Assembly (NCBI GenBank): GCA_016801885.1
Contig: CM028902.1
Span: 20,613,580-20,677,579 of the forward strand
DNA length: 64,000 bases
Direction: 5' to 3'
Source of the DNA: Toxotes chatareus
Lineage: Eukaryota > Chordata > Actinopteri > Toxotidae
Part shown: positions 63,411 through 64,000 of the stretch, one piece after another
How positions within the stretch are numbered: the first letter of the stretch is position 1
Layout: the number at the start of each line of letters is the position of its first letter
Notes under the pieces: model-generated
The model's database searches: none
Told to the model about the DNA's origin: nothing
The model's input: only the letters and a program-made list of their open reading frames with translations
Program-made: the position numbers and the translations under genes

Positions 63411-63753
63411 ACATGCAGCTGTATGTATCACATTGTTTCCTCTCCTCTTCCGCCTGCATTGCAGCATAGTGCACATCTTGTAAGTGTGTACAGTACAATT
63501 TTAAGGCAGGGAGGGGGAAGACGGGGACCACACCTCCTCCTTTTCCATTTCTCACTCGACAGCTGGACAGAAGAGGTCTGGTGTTAGTCAAGGTTTCTAT
63601 AGAAAGACAGAAAAACATGTTTGAAGTTAATGAGAGTTGATGGCACTGTGTCGTTTTACAGCAAAAGCCATGCAACAGAGAACAAGAAGAGGTGGTGGTA
63701 TGTAAATCAAAACAGAATCTATGAATGCACATGCACATGCGCAAGTAGTGTAC

Positions 63754-63816
<63 letters not shown>
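63754..63816. repeat. Compound (AT)12-(GT)19 microsatellite
   Basis: AT units pass directly into GT units without a break. Confidence 0.95.
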
Positions 63817-63820
<4 letters not shown>

Positions 63821-64000
63821 AATAATTTTCTAACATGTAGCACTCATTTTACCAACAGTATCCAACCCTTTTTTCCCTGATGTAAACAATGAATAAAAAT
63901 TGTTCTCCTGATTGTAACAGCAGGACATTATTTTTGGAAACACTAGTGACACAGGATAAAAATGACCAAAACCCAAGAAAGCTCATCAGAATTAATTTGG

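Noticed and set aside
63298..63843. 181-codon minus-strand frame
   Set aside because: It is built largely of CA/TA microsatellites at both ends with random sequence between them.

Overview
The window reads as vertebrate nuclear DNA, most likely from a ray-finned (percomorph-type) teleost. It is dominated by non-coding sequence with many (CA)n tracts and poly-A/poly-T runs. It also holds copies of several interspersed repeats that I recognise as typical of fish genomes. There is no operon-like packing. I could verify one protein-coding gene from end to end.

That gene is cerebellin-1 (cbln1), on the + strand. Its three coding exons are 16006-16263, 17748-17867 and 31796-31993, joined by two phase-0 introns with GT/AG ends. 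They encode a 191-residue secreted C1q/TNF-superfamily synaptic organiser with a signal peptide, two N-glycosylation sequons, the two hinge cysteines and a full C1q domain. A GC-rich, CpG-rich block with GC boxes and an inverted CCAAT box (about 15280-15480) is the probable promoter. Intron 2 is 13.9 kb. Near its start it carries a 19/21 match to the RE1/NRSE element bound by the neuronal silencer REST. Further in are blocks that look like conserved non-coding enhancers, one with an inverted pair of POU octamers. The 3' UTR opens with a polypurine tract; candidate poly(A) signals are at 33126 and 35467.

Upstream of cbln1 (1-15270) I see non-coding DNA, a compound teleost repeat at 4412-4750, and at 4875-5863 a broken, apparently retrocopied coding sequence. 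That sequence is built of five decayed tandem units with a W..(M/L)ED...AHL..EA.KVA core, and it ends in AATAAA, an A-rich tail and a possible 8-bp target duplication. A short minus-strand exon-like piece (7344-7419) and a 50/51-bp minisatellite (13683-13858) follow.

Downstream (35.5-64 kb) is a gene-poor stretch. It contains exon-like islands at 36659-36992 and 41342-41493 that I cannot assign to a known gene, a (CA)56 tract, a perfect 17-bp-arm hairpin at 60869-60908, interspersed repeats, and regions such as 50930-51870 that look like conserved regulatory elements. No rRNA, tRNA, CRISPR, or complete transposase or reverse transcriptase gene was found.
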